Both the position numbers and the translations under genes were made by a program. A stretch of 64,000 nucleotides of DNA. Origin: Rhodothermales bacterium (GTDB lineage: Bacteria > Bacteroidota > Rhodothermia > Rhodothermales > VXPQ01). Below, one piece after another: positions 26,920-36,625 of the stretch. The stretch is from NCBI GenBank assembly GCA_951812335.1, contig OX638293.1, positions 1,534,731 to 1,598,730 of the forward strand. Direction: 5' to 3'. Position 1 is the stretch's first letter. Each line of letters begins with the position of its first letter. The notes under the pieces were generated by a model that was given only the letters and a program-made list of their open reading frames with translations, was not told the DNA's origin and made no database searches.

Positions 26920-27060
26920 GGTGTCCCGTGCTCGGATTTCTTTGGGCGGGCACTGCGCGGAAAATATCAAAAAATATCTAGCGGTGCTTCTTTATTCATG
27001 CCCCATGGCGGTGCCATTATTCGAAAAATTAATGAACGAAATGGAATGATATGGGCGGGG

Positions 27061-27089
27061 TTGAATATCTGTTTTGTGATGCTATATTG
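27061..27089 (+). promoter_or_regulatory. candidate Bacteroidota-type promoter for the cluster B receptor
   Basis: TTG at 27061-27063, a 19-base gap and TATATTG at 27083-27089, close to the phylum's TTG-N17-23-TAnnTTTG pattern. It lies in an AT-rich part of the 281-bp divergent gap 26920-27200, about 110 bases before the ATG. It is a weak match found by eye. Confidence 0.3.
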
Positions 27090-27200
27090 TAACTCTCATT
27101 GTAACAAGAGCCGATTCATCCCGTAAAAAAATCGGGGTGTTGTCTCTTGGCTCCATGCGCACCGGAAAACCCCCTGTGTAGACCGGAAAGGTACCAAGGC

Positions 27201-30200
27201 ATGAAGGACCATCTTCCTTCCTTTCTTCTGAGCGTAATTCTGGCGCTCCTGACCGCTTCAGCATCTCTTGCGCAATCCGGCAAAATCGCCGGACGCATCA
27301 TCGACGCAGCCGGAGAGCCGATTCCGGGAGCCAATGTAGTGATCGATGGCACGGTCAGGGGAGCAGCGTCGGATGCCGACGGGTATTATGTGATCCTGAA
27401 TGTGTCGCCCGGCACCTATGCGCTCCGGGGCTCCTTTATCGGCTCTACGCCGCAAACGATACAGGATGTTCGGGTCAACATCGACCAGACGACCGTCATC
27501 GACTTCCTGTTGACCGAGGCCGCCGTCGGGCTCGACGAGGTCGTGGTCACGGCCGATCTTCCCGTCGTGCAGGCCGACGTGTCCAACAGCCAACTGAACG
27601 TATCTTCGGACCAGATCGAGGCGCTGCCTGTCTCCAGTATATCCAGTGTAGTGGGTCTGCAGGCCGGCGTACAGGGGTTGTCCGTGCGGGGAAGCGGCTC
27701 CGACGAGCTGGCTTTCATGGTCAATGGCCTGGGCCTCCGGGACGAACGCAATAATGCGCCCTTCACCAACATCAGCCTTACCTCCGTGCAGGAAGTGCAG
27801 GTGCAAACCGGCGGTTTCAATGCCGAATACGGCAATGTGCGTTCCGGAGTCGTCAACGTCGTCACCAGGGAAGGAAACCCGAACCGGTATGAGGTGGACG
27901 CCATCGTTCGTTACAGTCCGCCCGCCCAGAAACACTTCGGCGCTCGCGCCGACGATCTGAATGCCTACTGGATTCGTCCGTTTATGGACCCGGACGTAGC
28001 CTGGCTTGGCACGGAAAGCGGGGCATGGGATGAAGCCACCCAGCAGCAATATCCCAATTTCGAGGGGTGGGTTGCCGTATCCGATCAATTGCTGCGAGAC
28101 GACAATCCCGACAACGACCTGACGCCGGAAGCGCTTCAGAAAGCGTTCCTGTGGCAACACCGGAAAGAAATGGAGGTCGTTACGCCGGACTACAACATAG
28201 ATGTGGGTCTGGGCGGCCCTCTTCCGATCGTTGGAAAATCATTGGGCAACCTTCGTTTCTATGCCTCTTTCCGAACCGATCAGGACATGTACCTGATCCC
28301 GCTTCACACCGATCGGTTCCGGGCGCATACGGGCCACATAAAATTGACGAGCAACGTCGCTCCCGGCATGAAATTGACGGTGGAAGGTTTACAGGGCCGC
28401 ACCACAGGCACGGCAAGCAGCCGGGCCGGGCAACCGGGCATCTTCCGCTCTCCTTTCAGCATCGCTGCACAACTGAACCGGGTCAGTTTTATCGATTCCC
28501 GCACCTTCTCGACCGACTATTGGGGTCCTACGACTGTGAACACGTGGATGGCCGGCGCCAAATTCACGCACTTACTGAGCAATGCTTCGTTCTACGAAGT
28601 GCGATTCAATACCTTTGGATCCCACTACGATTCCAATCCCGGTCCGCTGCGTGACGAAACGCCTGTTGTAACGTTCGGGGGCGTAGGTTTCGATGAAGCG
28701 CCTTTCGGTTTCCAGCCCAAACCCACTTTCGGCGTGGACGGCATGAGAACCGGTGTCGGCATGAGCAATGCCCGCGACAGCAGCCGCGTCATCACCTATA
28801 ATCTGCAGGGCGATTACACCAGCCAGTTAAACCGTTTTCTGCAATTGAAAACGGGACTGGAATTCAATCTCGCCGATACCCGGGTGAATTACGGGCGGTA
28901 CGACGCATTTCTTCCCAGCGGCAACTCGCACTCGACTTGGGAGAAGACGCCTGTACGGGGCGCAGCCTATGCCCAGAGCAAACTAGAATTCAGGGGCATG
29001 ATCGCCAACCTCGGATTGCGGCTCGATTATTTCAATGCGGGGGGAGACTGGATTACCTATGACGATCCGTTCACCAATGCATTCTCGGCCCGATTCGCCC
29101 ATCAGATCGATTCGTTGCTTGCGAAGGAACCGACTGCCAGACTCGTCAAGTTGAGTCCCCGCATGGGGGTTTCGTTTCCAGTGACTGCTGTAAGCAAACT
29201 GTTTTTCAATTACGGGCACTTCCGGTCGCTCCCCGATCCCAACAATATTTATCTGATTCGCCCCTTTACGGAAACCGGGCAAATCAGTCGGGTGGCGAAT
29301 CCCAACAATCCGCTGCCGAAGACGATTGCGTACGAACTCGGATACGAGCAGGCTTTCTTCGATCAGTTTCTGGCCCGTCTGGCGGGGTATTACAAGGACG
29401 TATCGCTGCAACCCTACCTGGTCGAATACATCAGCCGTGACGGACAGGTCAATTACGACGTAACGGAACCCAACTCCTATGAAGACATCCGGGGATTCGA
29501 GGTTACGCTTTCCCGGACGCGCGGGCGCTGGGTGCAGGGGTTCGTCAACTATACCTACATGGTTTTCACCTCGGGGTATTTCGGTCTGCGGCGCAATTTC
29601 GAAAACCCGACGGCGCAGCGGGAATTCGAGGAAAGCGACACGGAGCGGCGGCGCGCTTCCTCAAGACCCGTGCCCAGACCGTACGGACGCTTGAATATCG
29701 ATTTCCTTTCGCCCCGCAACTTCGGACCGGATGTGGGCGCGTTTTATCCCCTGGGCGGCTGGCGGGCCAGCTTTATCGGAAGTTGGCAACAAGGCAGCAA
29801 ATATACCTGGACGGGGGGAGGCGCCGTCCCGGGCGTGTTGAACAATGTCTCGTTCCGGGATTCCTGGAACCTGAATCTGCGCCTTTCGAAACAGTTCGAT
29901 ATCAAAGGGCGGCGGGCGCAATTTTTTGTCGATGTTTTCAATCTGCTCAATCGCAAGACGCTTTCGTTTTCCGGATTTGTGAACGGCAACGACCAGAATG
30001 CCTATCTCCGGTCGATTCATTTGCCCGAATCGGACGATTACAACACCAACATTCCGGGCAAGGACAAGATCGGCGCATACCGCAGTTACGACACGCCCTT
30101 CCAGCCTATGGAACGCATCCCTCAGCGCTCCAGCGTGACGGCGCCCGATCCCGGCGTGATCTACTGGGAGTACGATACCCGAAGTTGGCTCGAATACCGG

Positions 30201-30341
30201 AATGGCGCGTGGACTCCTGCCGATCAGCAAAAGGTCGATGACGCGCTGGAAAACAAGGCGTACATCGACATGCCCAACCAGAATTATTTGACGTTCCTGA
30301 ACCCCAGAGACATTTACTGGGGCATCCGGATCACGCTGTAG
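27201..30341 (+). CDS. TonB-dependent receptor with carboxypeptidase-regulatory-like N-domain (cluster B)
   Basis: A 1046-residue outer-membrane receptor. The signal peptide (about 1-25, ASLAQ) is followed by a CarboxypepD_reg-like domain (GKIAGRIIDAAGEPIPGAN ... SDADGYYVILNVSPGTY), a plug (LDEVVVTADLPVVQADVS, VRGSGSDELAFMVNGLGL, GGFNAEYGNVRSGVVNVVTR) and a long barrel. I chose the ATG at 27201 because it is preceded by AAGG and opens a proper signal peptide; the frame runs back to 27147. The gene is followed 8 bp later by the 716-residue surface protein, the same order as in cluster A. No SusD-like gene is present. Confidence 0.93.
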   Translation: MKDHLPSFLLSVILALLTASASLAQSGKIAGRIIDAAGEPIPGANVVIDGTVRGAASDADGYYVILNVSPGTYALRGSFIGSTPQTIQDVRVNIDQTTVIDFLLTEAAVGLDEVVVTADLPVVQADVSNSQLNVSSDQIEALPVSSISSVVGLQAGVQGLSVRGSGSDELAFMVNGLGLRDERNNAPFTNISLTSVQEVQVQTGGFNAEYGNVRSGVVNVVTREGNPNRYEVDAIVRYSPPAQKHFGARADDLNAYWIRPFMDPDVAWLGTESGAWDEATQQQYPNFEGWVAVSDQLLRDDNPDNDLTPEALQKAFLWQHRKEMEVVTPDYNIDVGLGGPLPIVGKSLGNLRFYASFRTDQDMYLIPLHTDRFRAHTGHIKLTSNVAPGMKLTVEGLQGRTTGTASSRAGQPGIFRSPFSIAAQLNRVSFIDSRTFSTDYWGPTTVNTWMAGAKFTHLLSNASFYEVRFNTFGSHYDSNPGPLRDETPVVTFGGVGFDEAPFGFQPKPTFGVDGMRTGVGMSNARDSSRVITYNLQGDYTSQLNRFLQLKTGLEFNLADTRVNYGRYDAFLPSGNSHSTWEKTPVRGAAYAQSKLEFRGMIANLGLRLDYFNAGGDWITYDDPFTNAFSARFAHQIDSLLAKEPTARLVKLSPRMGVSFPVTAVSKLFFNYGHFRSLPDPNNIYLIRPFTETGQISRVANPNNPLPKTIAYELGYEQAFFDQFLARLAGYYKDVSLQPYLVEYISRDGQVNYDVTEPNSYEDIRGFEVTLSRTRGRWVQGFVNYTYMVFTSGYFGLRRNFENPTAQREFEESDTERRRASSRPVPRPYGRLNIDFLSPRNFGPDVGAFYPLGGWRASFIGSWQQGSKYTWTGGGAVPGVLNNVSFRDSWNLNLRLSKQFDIKGRRAQFFVDVFNLLNRKTLSFSGFVNGNDQNAYLRSIHLPESDDYNTNIPGKDKIGAYRSYDTPFQPMERIPQRSSVTAPDPGVIYWEYDTRSWLEYRNGAWTPADQQKVDDALENKAYIDMPNQNYLTFLNPRDIYWGIRITL

Positions 30342-30349
30342 CCGCCGCA

Positions 30350-32500
30350 ATGAACCCCCGGGAAATACATTACAAATCAGGTATAGGCAGCCGACTGCAT
30401 CGAATATACCTCGGTGCGGCCGGTCTTGCTTTCCTTGTACTGGCCTTTGCAGGCGGGATGCGCGGAGCCCAGGCCCAGTTTGCGAACAAATGGCTTTCCG
30501 CCGGCTCCATGCACAACTGGTATTCCGAAATCGGGAGCGAATGCGAAGGGTGCGGCTTCGTAGGAACTCAGCAGGACGGCCTGCGCTGGCCCGGCATCTA
30601 TCGCTTTACCGACATGCAGGCGGCCAAGTCGCTATGGATCGCAGCCGCCAACGTAACAGACGAATTGGGCACCACGTATCCCGCGCGCGTGGTGCATGCC
30701 GGTCCCCGGGTTTCAGGCTCCGGAGAATTTTTCCCGTTGCGTTTCGAAATGATAAGCCGCCGGGATCCTCCGGCGGTGTTCGTGGATGGGGCCCTCTCGA
30801 TACCGGAAGCGGAAATGGCCAACGACAATGTGGATCCGGAGCAACTCCCCGATGTGATGATCGTGAATGAGGCGAACACGCTTCTCGGCATTACGATGGA
30901 GCGCAAAATCATGCAGTTCAGCCAGGAATATCACGACAATTATCATGTGCTGGAATATACCTTCACGAACACAGGGAATACGGACGGCGACCCCGACATC
31001 GAATTACCCAACCAGACGCTGGAAGGGGTGTATTTCTTTTACCAGTGGCGCTTGTCCGTAGCGAAGGAAACCCGCTACGTGATCGGTAACGGCACCGGTT
31101 GGGGCCTGAACGCCATGCTGGATACGCGCGGCGATGGTGTCAAGCCCGATCCTCCCGAGGAGGATTTCCGGGCGCAGTTCGTCTGGCATGGCAAATTTCC
31201 TCCCTTTACGGCTTATGACAACGTGGGCGGCCCGATTCTACCCCAGGTCTTGCCGGCGGTGAACGTTGCACCGACCGACACGCTCGGGCGTCTGGGCGCT
31301 TCCCAGTTCGTCGGTGTGGTTACGCTGCATGCGGACACGTCGCCCGCCGATCCGGTGGACGATACCAGCCAGCCGACCACGACCACCTGGGTCGGTTCGG
31401 ACGAGCCCTACACGTCGCAGAACGATGCATTCAATCCGGCGAAAATGGATGTGGAATACGGCGTCATCACGAGCGGGCACCGATCTCCGCGTCATGCCGA
31501 TGTGGTGGAACCTTCCGGCATGGACGGTTTCCTGAGTCCGACCGGCGATCCTTCTCTCGGTACGCCCGGCGGATTTTCCAATGCGAACGGTTACGGTCCT
31601 TATACGCTGGGGCCCGGCGAAAGCGTCCGTATCGTCATTGCGGAAGGCGCGGCGGGCCTCAGCCGGGAGGCTAACATCGCCATCGGACGGGCCTACAAAG
31701 AATCGGGCGCGAACGACGATCTGGCGATTTCCTACGAAGTGGACGGATCCGTCCATTCGATGACGAAAAACGAATGGGTTTTCACCAGCCGGGATTCGCT
31801 CTTTCAGATGTTTCGGCGAGCGCAGGCCAATTTTAACTCGGGATATGCGATTCCGCGGCCGCCGGCGCCTCCCGCCCAGTTCGAAGTAAACGGCGGGGGC
31901 GACCGCATTGCGCTTTCCTGGCAGCCCTATGCATCGGAACCCCTGCCGGACAGTTGGGAAATTTACCGGGCCCGTGGGCGCTTCGACAGCACCTACACGC
32001 TCATTCACACGGCCGGAAGCGGCGATACTTCCTTCGATGACACGACCCCCATACGGGGTATCGATTACTATTACTATATCGTGGGGGTGAGCCAATCCGG
32101 CGATACGAGCGGACTTACGCCTTCCGGTCCGCTGCGGAGCAGCCGCTATTTTTCCCAGACCTACACGCCCACACGGCTCAAGCGTCCAGCCGGGGAAATG
32201 CTGTCCGACATACGGATCGTACCGAATCCGTTCAACATCGCGTCCTCGCCCGACGTACGCTTTCCGGACCAGACCGATAAACTGGCCTTCTTCAACATTC
32301 CCGGGCAGTGCACCATAGAAATATTCACTACCCTCGGGGAATTCGTCGACCGCATCGAGCACACCGACGGCAGCGGGGACGAATTTTGGGATCACACCAC
32401 TGCTTCTCGTCAAGTAGTTGCCAGCGGACTGTATATCGCGGTCATTACGGACACGGAAACGGGCGAGCGGGCGATCAAAAAGTTCGTCATCATCCGTTAG
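30350..32500 (+). CDS. secreted surface protein with Fn3 and C-terminal T9SS-like domain (cluster B)
   Basis: A 716-residue exported protein; hydrophobic signal segment about 21-42 (ending GAQAQ) after a longer basic N-terminus. Beta-rich body, a fibronectin-like segment (FEVNGGGDRIALSWQPY ... YYYIVGVSQSGDTSG), then a C-terminal sorting-type domain (IRIVPNPFNIASSPDVRFP ... CTIEIFTTLGEFVDRIEH ... SGLYIAVITDTETGERAIKKFVIIR). This domain parallels that of the 1151-residue cluster A protein, including the CTI(R/E)I(Y/F)T pattern. It sits between receptor and PorV-like barrel genes with gaps of 8 and 15 bp. Function unknown. Confidence 0.85.
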   Translation: MNPREIHYKSGIGSRLHRIYLGAAGLAFLVLAFAGGMRGAQAQFANKWLSAGSMHNWYSEIGSECEGCGFVGTQQDGLRWPGIYRFTDMQAAKSLWIAAANVTDELGTTYPARVVHAGPRVSGSGEFFPLRFEMISRRDPPAVFVDGALSIPEAEMANDNVDPEQLPDVMIVNEANTLLGITMERKIMQFSQEYHDNYHVLEYTFTNTGNTDGDPDIELPNQTLEGVYFFYQWRLSVAKETRYVIGNGTGWGLNAMLDTRGDGVKPDPPEEDFRAQFVWHGKFPPFTAYDNVGGPILPQVLPAVNVAPTDTLGRLGASQFVGVVTLHADTSPADPVDDTSQPTTTTWVGSDEPYTSQNDAFNPAKMDVEYGVITSGHRSPRHADVVEPSGMDGFLSPTGDPSLGTPGGFSNANGYGPYTLGPGESVRIVIAEGAAGLSREANIAIGRAYKESGANDDLAISYEVDGSVHSMTKNEWVFTSRDSLFQMFRRAQANFNSGYAIPRPPAPPAQFEVNGGGDRIALSWQPYASEPLPDSWEIYRARGRFDSTYTLIHTAGSGDTSFDDTTPIRGIDYYYYIVGVSQSGDTSGLTPSGPLRSSRYFSQTYTPTRLKRPAGEMLSDIRIVPNPFNIASSPDVRFPDQTDKLAFFNIPGQCTIEIFTTLGEFVDRIEHTDGSGDEFWDHTTASRQVVASGLYIAVITDTETGERAIKKFVIIR

Positions 32501-32515
32501 AGAGGCCACGACGCC

Positions 32516-33568
32516 ATGAAAGGATCGGTACTCATTGCTATCGGATGCTGCATGCTCGTCTTTTCGGCGTTCGTGCCCTGCGCACACGCCCAACAGGATA
32601 AAATTGCCCAGACCGGCATGAAATTCCTCAGTTTTTCGCCCAGTCCGAGGGCTGCCGCCCTTGGCGACGCCATGACGGCGATGGAAGGCGATGGACAGAA
32701 CCTGTTCTACAACCCTGCCGGCATGGCGTGGCAGCGTTCGGTCGTGAGCGCATCTATGGCCACCACCCAGTGGATTGCCGGGATCGAATATTACGCCGGG
32801 AGTTTGTCCCTCCGGCCTGGCGGGGGGCGCCTGGGCGTGTTCGGTTTTTCCTTCATGACCGCCGATTTCGGAGACCTCGAAGAAACGATCCGGTTCGATA
32901 ACGACCAGGGATTTCTGGACATCGGTACGTTCAATCCCGCGTCCTGGGTTTTCGGCTTTGGGTATGCGCGGCCCTTGAGCGATCGCTTCTCCGTGGGTGG
33001 GCAAGTCAAGTACGCTACGGAGAATCTGGCCGAAAGCATTACCGGCTACGATACAGCCGGGGGAAACGATTACGTTCGCTCCGACAATAGCGCCAGCGTG
33101 TACGCTTTCGATTTCGGCGTGCTGTACAAAACCGGCTTCCGCAGTCTGAATTTTGCCGTCAACGCCCGCAATTTTTCGGAGGAAATATCGTACGAGGAGG
33201 AGAGTTTTCAGATTCCCCTCACGCTTGCCATCGGGGTATCGATGGATGTCATGGACTTGCTGACCAGGCCGGGGACAGGGGACGTGGCCGGCGCGCGGAA
33301 CCGCAAAACGCATGCGCTGCGCATCTCCCTCGATGCGTCCAACCCGCGCGATTTTTCCGAACAGATCAAGGTGGGCGGCGAATATTCGTTCCTGCAAACC
33401 TTCTCCTTGCGGGCCGGATACGTATTTCCGACGGATGTACAGGGCGTCACGCTCGGCGTCGGCGTACAGCGGTTGTTCGGAAACGGCGGTTTCGCGGCGG
33501 ATTACTCCGCCACCACCTTCGATATTTTTTCCACCGTGCACCGAATTTCCCTTTCGTTGTCCATCTAA
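32516..33568 (+). CDS. PorV/PorQ-like outer-membrane barrel protein (cluster B)
   Basis: A 350-residue barrel protein of the PorV/PorQ family, paralogous to the one at 15462. It has a signal peptide (about 1-25, CAHAQ), the family start IAQTGMKFLSFSPSPRAAALGDAMTAMEGDGQNLFYNPAGMAW and repeated amphipathic strands to the C-terminus (TVHRISLSLSI). By analogy with PorV it could carry or dock T9SS cargo such as the adjacent 716-residue protein, but that is inferred from order alone. The next gene starts 13 bp later. Confidence 0.88.
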   Translation: MKGSVLIAIGCCMLVFSAFVPCAHAQQDKIAQTGMKFLSFSPSPRAAALGDAMTAMEGDGQNLFYNPAGMAWQRSVVSASMATTQWIAGIEYYAGSLSLRPGGGRLGVFGFSFMTADFGDLEETIRFDNDQGFLDIGTFNPASWVFGFGYARPLSDRFSVGGQVKYATENLAESITGYDTAGGNDYVRSDNSASVYAFDFGVLYKTGFRSLNFAVNARNFSEEISYEEESFQIPLTLAIGVSMDVMDLLTRPGTGDVAGARNRKTHALRISLDASNPRDFSEQIKVGGEYSFLQTFSLRAGYVFPTDVQGVTLGVGVQRLFGNGGFAADYSATTFDIFSTVHRISLSLSI

Positions 33569-33581
33569 CGCTCTGCGTGCC

Positions 33582-34823
33582 ATGAACCCGGGATCCTCGG
33601 CGCCGCACCATAGCAACAGTTCTGGCAGAAAACCGGTTTGCATACCGTGCATACCGGCCGGCCGGCTGTATGCATTGCTCGCGGCTCTTCTTCTGGGCGT
33701 TGTCATTGCGGGGTGCGATTCCGGGCCTGCCCCCAGCCTGTACGATCCGGACAGGGCTTCGGCGCCGGATCCCGTCATTACCTCCATCTCTCCTGAAGGA
33801 TTTGCGCTTGCCGGAGTGGATGTCGTAACGATTGACGGAAGTAGCTTCTCGGCGCAAGTTTCGGACAACCTGGTGTATTTCAACGAGGTGCGCGGCGAGG
33901 TGCTGGAAGCTTCGGCCACGCGCCTCCGGGTGCAGGCGCCCGCGACGCCTGGCGCCGACATCGAGGTCCGGGTGTCCGTACTGGGCGCGGAAAATTACAG
34001 CAATGGCATTGCCTACCGGCTTGAAGCGGCGGTCGAACCATTCGGCGATATCGCCGGGTTCGAAGAACCGTTTTCCATTGCTTCCGATCCGGCGGGCAAC
34101 CTGTATGTGTCCATGAATTCCGACAACCGCTCCGTGGGAGTGCTGCGCATGGCTCCCGACGGCGCCCGCAGCCCGTTCGTCGAATCGACCTTTATATGGA
34201 CGGACATGGCGTACGGTACGGACGATATGCTGTACACGGTGCGCGCAGTGCGCGCGGTGTTCCGGTTCGCGGAAGGGGGGAGGCAGGAGGTCTGGGGTAT
34301 TGTTCCGGACAACTCCGTCAGACTCTCGGCGATTACGTTCGATCCGGAAAACAACCTGTGGGCCGGCGGCAACAACGCCAACATTTACCGCATTGCCCCG
34401 GACAAATCGGTGGAAGCCTTTCCTTTCGAGGCGAACGTGCGCTCTCTGCGTTTCTTCGAAGGGTATTTATACGCTGCCGCTACTCGGGATAACGCAAGCG
34501 GAATATGGCGCTGGCCTGTCACCGGAGGGCGCGCCGGCGAAGCCGAACTGTATTTCGACGTGACCGGAGAGACCGGCGCGGAAGCGCTGGCGCTCGCCTT
34601 TGCTGCAAACGGCGATCTGTTCGTCGGTACGAACGGGGCGGACCCCGTGCTTTTGGTAGCGCCGAACGGTCAGGCGGATGTGTTCTATCCGGGCTTGTTC
34701 ATGCCGGCGGCGACCGCGTTCGCATGGGGCGCTTCCCCCAACCTGTATATGGTGCAGGGAAGAACGGATACGACCCCTCCCGGTTTGTTTCGAATCAACA
34801 CGCGCCGGGAAGCAGCGCAATAA
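33582..34823 (+). CDS. IPT/TIG-domain lipoprotein with beta-propeller
   Basis: A 413-residue lipoprotein: hydrophobic segment LYALLAALLLGVVIAGC with a lipobox (VIAGC), then an IPT/TIG domain (PVITSISPEGFALAGVDVVTIDGSSF ... LRVQAPATPGADIEVRVS). The remainder has NHL/SMP-30-like propeller repeats (FSIASDPAGNLYVSMN, SAITFDPENNLWAGGN, LALAFAANGDLFVGTN). IPT domains often pair with surface glycan binding in Bacteroidota, so a ligand-binding role is a reasonable guess. I chose the ATG at 33582, 13 bp after the PorV-like stop; upstream reading in this frame overlaps the barrel gene and looks non-coding. It completes the cluster B operon. Confidence 0.8.
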   Translation: MNPGSSAPHHSNSSGRKPVCIPCIPAGRLYALLAALLLGVVIAGCDSGPAPSLYDPDRASAPDPVITSISPEGFALAGVDVVTIDGSSFSAQVSDNLVYFNEVRGEVLEASATRLRVQAPATPGADIEVRVSVLGAENYSNGIAYRLEAAVEPFGDIAGFEEPFSIASDPAGNLYVSMNSDNRSVGVLRMAPDGARSPFVESTFIWTDMAYGTDDMLYTVRAVRAVFRFAEGGRQEVWGIVPDNSVRLSAITFDPENNLWAGGNNANIYRIAPDKSVEAFPFEANVRSLRFFEGYLYAAATRDNASGIWRWPVTGGRAGEAELYFDVTGETGAEALALAFAANGDLFVGTNGADPVLLVAPNGQADVFYPGLFMPAATAFAWGASPNLYMVQGRTDTTPPGLFRINTRREAAQ

Positions 34824-34891
34824 ATTACCTTTTCCTGCATAAAATGGTGCGTGGACTTGCGTCTTTGTAGCATAGCGCATTTATTACTTCG

Positions 34892-34922
34892 TTGTTAACA
34901 ACCACTTGCCGGCCTTACTTTG
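34892..34922 (+). promoter_or_regulatory. candidate Bacteroidota-type promoter for the 477-residue propeller gene
   Basis: TTG at 34892-34894, a 20-base gap and TTACTTTG at 34915-34922, one mismatch from TAnnTTTG. It lies about 115 bases before the ATG at 35039 in a 215-bp gap that separates this gene from the cluster B operon. Confidence 0.35.
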
Positions 34923-35038
34923 CTTGTCCTGGCGTATTTCCGGAAAAAAGGTACGGCGTTTTTGCGTCGCCGCAAGTAAGGAGTGTTCCTGTTCCGAAGC
35001 GTGCTGCGTTGCCTCTGTGAACCACACCCCCTGAAAAC

Positions 35039-36472
35039 ATGAAACGATTTCTACTGATTCTTTTTGCGATCCTGCTTGCTCCGGCCACAGCCTTCGGGCA
35101 ATGGACCTACGAGGGCAGCGTTTCTCCTGTGGCGGAAGACGCCGACGGGAATCCGCTTCAGTGGAGCAGCGTGCATGGCGTGGCCGTGGACCCGGACGGA
35201 AAGGTTTGGGTACAGCCGTTCGGCGCCAAGGACAGCGTGCAGGTTCCCCAGATGGACAATGCCTGGCAACCTACTCGTGTCATTTACGTGTTCAATGCGG
35301 ATGGCACCCCGTCCGACTTATCGCCCATCAAGTTCGTGTCCTCAGGCGATGGGGCCATTGACGATACGCTCGGGGGTTTCTGGAACGGGACCGCCTGGGA
35401 GGGCAAAAGCGGACGCGGCCTTTCCACGGACATGGATGGGAATATCCTCGTATCCCAGTGGACAACGCTCTATAAGCTGGACTATAAAACGGGCGTGGCC
35501 ATGGCCAAAAACACATTCTCTGACTTCTGTAGTCTGGCGGAAGCAGCGGCCAGCAACGACAACATCTTCGTGGCCGCCGTATGTCCTGCGCAGCCCATAA
35601 TTATGCTGAATCCGGATGATTTGTCCGTTGTGGGCAATGCGGTAGATGCAGCTCAGGGCTTTTCGCGGGATTTCGCCGTTTCTCCGGACGGGCACCGCAT
35701 CTTCTGGGCAGGTTATACGAACAGAGGAGTCACCGAATACGCTCGTCCCGACGAGTTCTCTCCGTATGATTCCTTAGGCACAGTGATTCCGGGCGTTTCC
35801 GCGGAATCGTTCGGCTTTGATCCGGCTGGGCGCCTGTGGGTAGGCGCCGGTTCGGCAAACGATGCGGCGAACACGTACGTAGACGCAGACGGCAACCCCG
35901 TTGCAACGTCCTGGTCGATCCAGACCCATTACGCGTTCAATATCGATGATCTGGCCGTGGACATGATTCCCACGGCGCTCGATAGCATCAAATGGGATAT
36001 ATCTACCCCGGAAAATCTTTCCGACCTTGCCGGGGCGGATGGTATTCCGGATGGGCGTCCTCGGGGCATTGCCTTTTCTCCGGACGGAAATACGGCGTAT
36101 GTATGCCAATTCAATCAGCTTCCGCCGTCTGTGCAGAAATTCTCGCGCATGGGGCCGACGAGCGTAGAAGATGCGCCGTCCGAACTGCCCGACCGGTTCG
36201 TACTCCACCAGAACTACCCGAATCCGTTCAATCCCTCCACCACCATCGAGTACGAACTCGGAGAAGCGGCTTCGATTACGCTTCGCGTGTACGACAGCAT
36301 GGGCCGCACGGTGGCTACCCTGGTGAACAATGTCGTACAGCAGCCAGGCGCGTACAGGGTGCAATGGAACGGGCTCTCGGATGCCGGCATACGGCCCGCA
36401 AGCGGCATCTATTTCTATGCGCTCCAGGGACCCGGTTTCCGTCAGGTCCGGCAGATGGCGTTGCTGAAGTAG
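35039..36472 (+). CDS. secreted beta-propeller protein with T9SS sorting domain
   Basis: A 477-residue exported protein: signal peptide (about 1-20, TAFGQ), then NHL/YVTN-like propeller repeats (GVAVDPDGKVWVQPF, GLSTDMDGNILVSQW, DFAVSPDGHRIFWAG, SFGFDPAGRLWVGAG, GIAFSPDGNTAYVCQ) and a T9SS type A tail (FVLHQNYPNPFNPSTTIEYEL ... IYFYALQGPGFRQVRQMALLK). The repeats resemble those of the IPT lipoprotein before it, so the two may have related ligands. No enzymatic motif is visible. Confidence 0.88.
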   Translation: MKRFLLILFAILLAPATAFGQWTYEGSVSPVAEDADGNPLQWSSVHGVAVDPDGKVWVQPFGAKDSVQVPQMDNAWQPTRVIYVFNADGTPSDLSPIKFVSSGDGAIDDTLGGFWNGTAWEGKSGRGLSTDMDGNILVSQWTTLYKLDYKTGVAMAKNTFSDFCSLAEAAASNDNIFVAAVCPAQPIIMLNPDDLSVVGNAVDAAQGFSRDFAVSPDGHRIFWAGYTNRGVTEYARPDEFSPYDSLGTVIPGVSAESFGFDPAGRLWVGAGSANDAANTYVDADGNPVATSWSIQTHYAFNIDDLAVDMIPTALDSIKWDISTPENLSDLAGADGIPDGRPRGIAFSPDGNTAYVCQFNQLPPSVQKFSRMGPTSVEDAPSELPDRFVLHQNYPNPFNPSTTIEYELGEAASITLRVYDSMGRTVATLVNNVVQQPGAYRVQWNGLSDAGIRPASGIYFYALQGPGFRQVRQMALLK

Positions 36473-36531
36473 GTTGTCTGTTCAGGACGGTCCGTAATTC
36501 CTGTTCGCAGGGATTGGGGAAAAAAGGAAAA

Positions 36532-36561
36532 GGCGCCTCTCCTTTCGCGAGGAGAGGCGCC
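36532..36561 (-). terminator. intrinsic terminator for minus-strand transcripts
   Basis: A perfect 12-bp inverted repeat (GGCGCCTCTCCT at 36532-36543 and its complement at 36550-36561) with a 6-base loop. Read on the minus strand, the stem is followed by TTTTCCTTTTTT. On the plus strand no T-run follows, so it should stop DUF433-side transcription only. Confidence 0.75.
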
Positions 36562-36624
36562 CTCGAAGCGTTCTGCGAGTTCGACCAGCGTGCTGTCGCC
36601 GCGCATGGCGTCGAGGGCAGAGGT
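36562..36624 (-). mobile_element. possible IS3-family transposase OrfA scrap
   Basis: About 20 codons read SALDAMRGDSTLVELAERFE, which resembles the helix-turn-helix start of IS3-family OrfA (ALxALRGxxTLxELAxxY). It begins right after the DUF5615-like remnant and ends exactly at the terminator stem. Too short to be certain; no other insertion-sequence parts are nearby. Confidence 0.4.
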
Positions 36625-36625
36625 G

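Noticed and set aside
26920-27200. Cobalamin or other riboswitch ahead of the cluster B TonB receptor
   Set aside because: I could not find a B12-box-like or other conserved riboswitch core; the region is just an AT-rich divergent promoter area.
27201-32500. SusC/SusD pair
   Set aside because: The protein after the receptor has no lipobox and no SusD-like helical repeats, and it ends in a T9SS-type domain; the receptor is therefore not called SusC.
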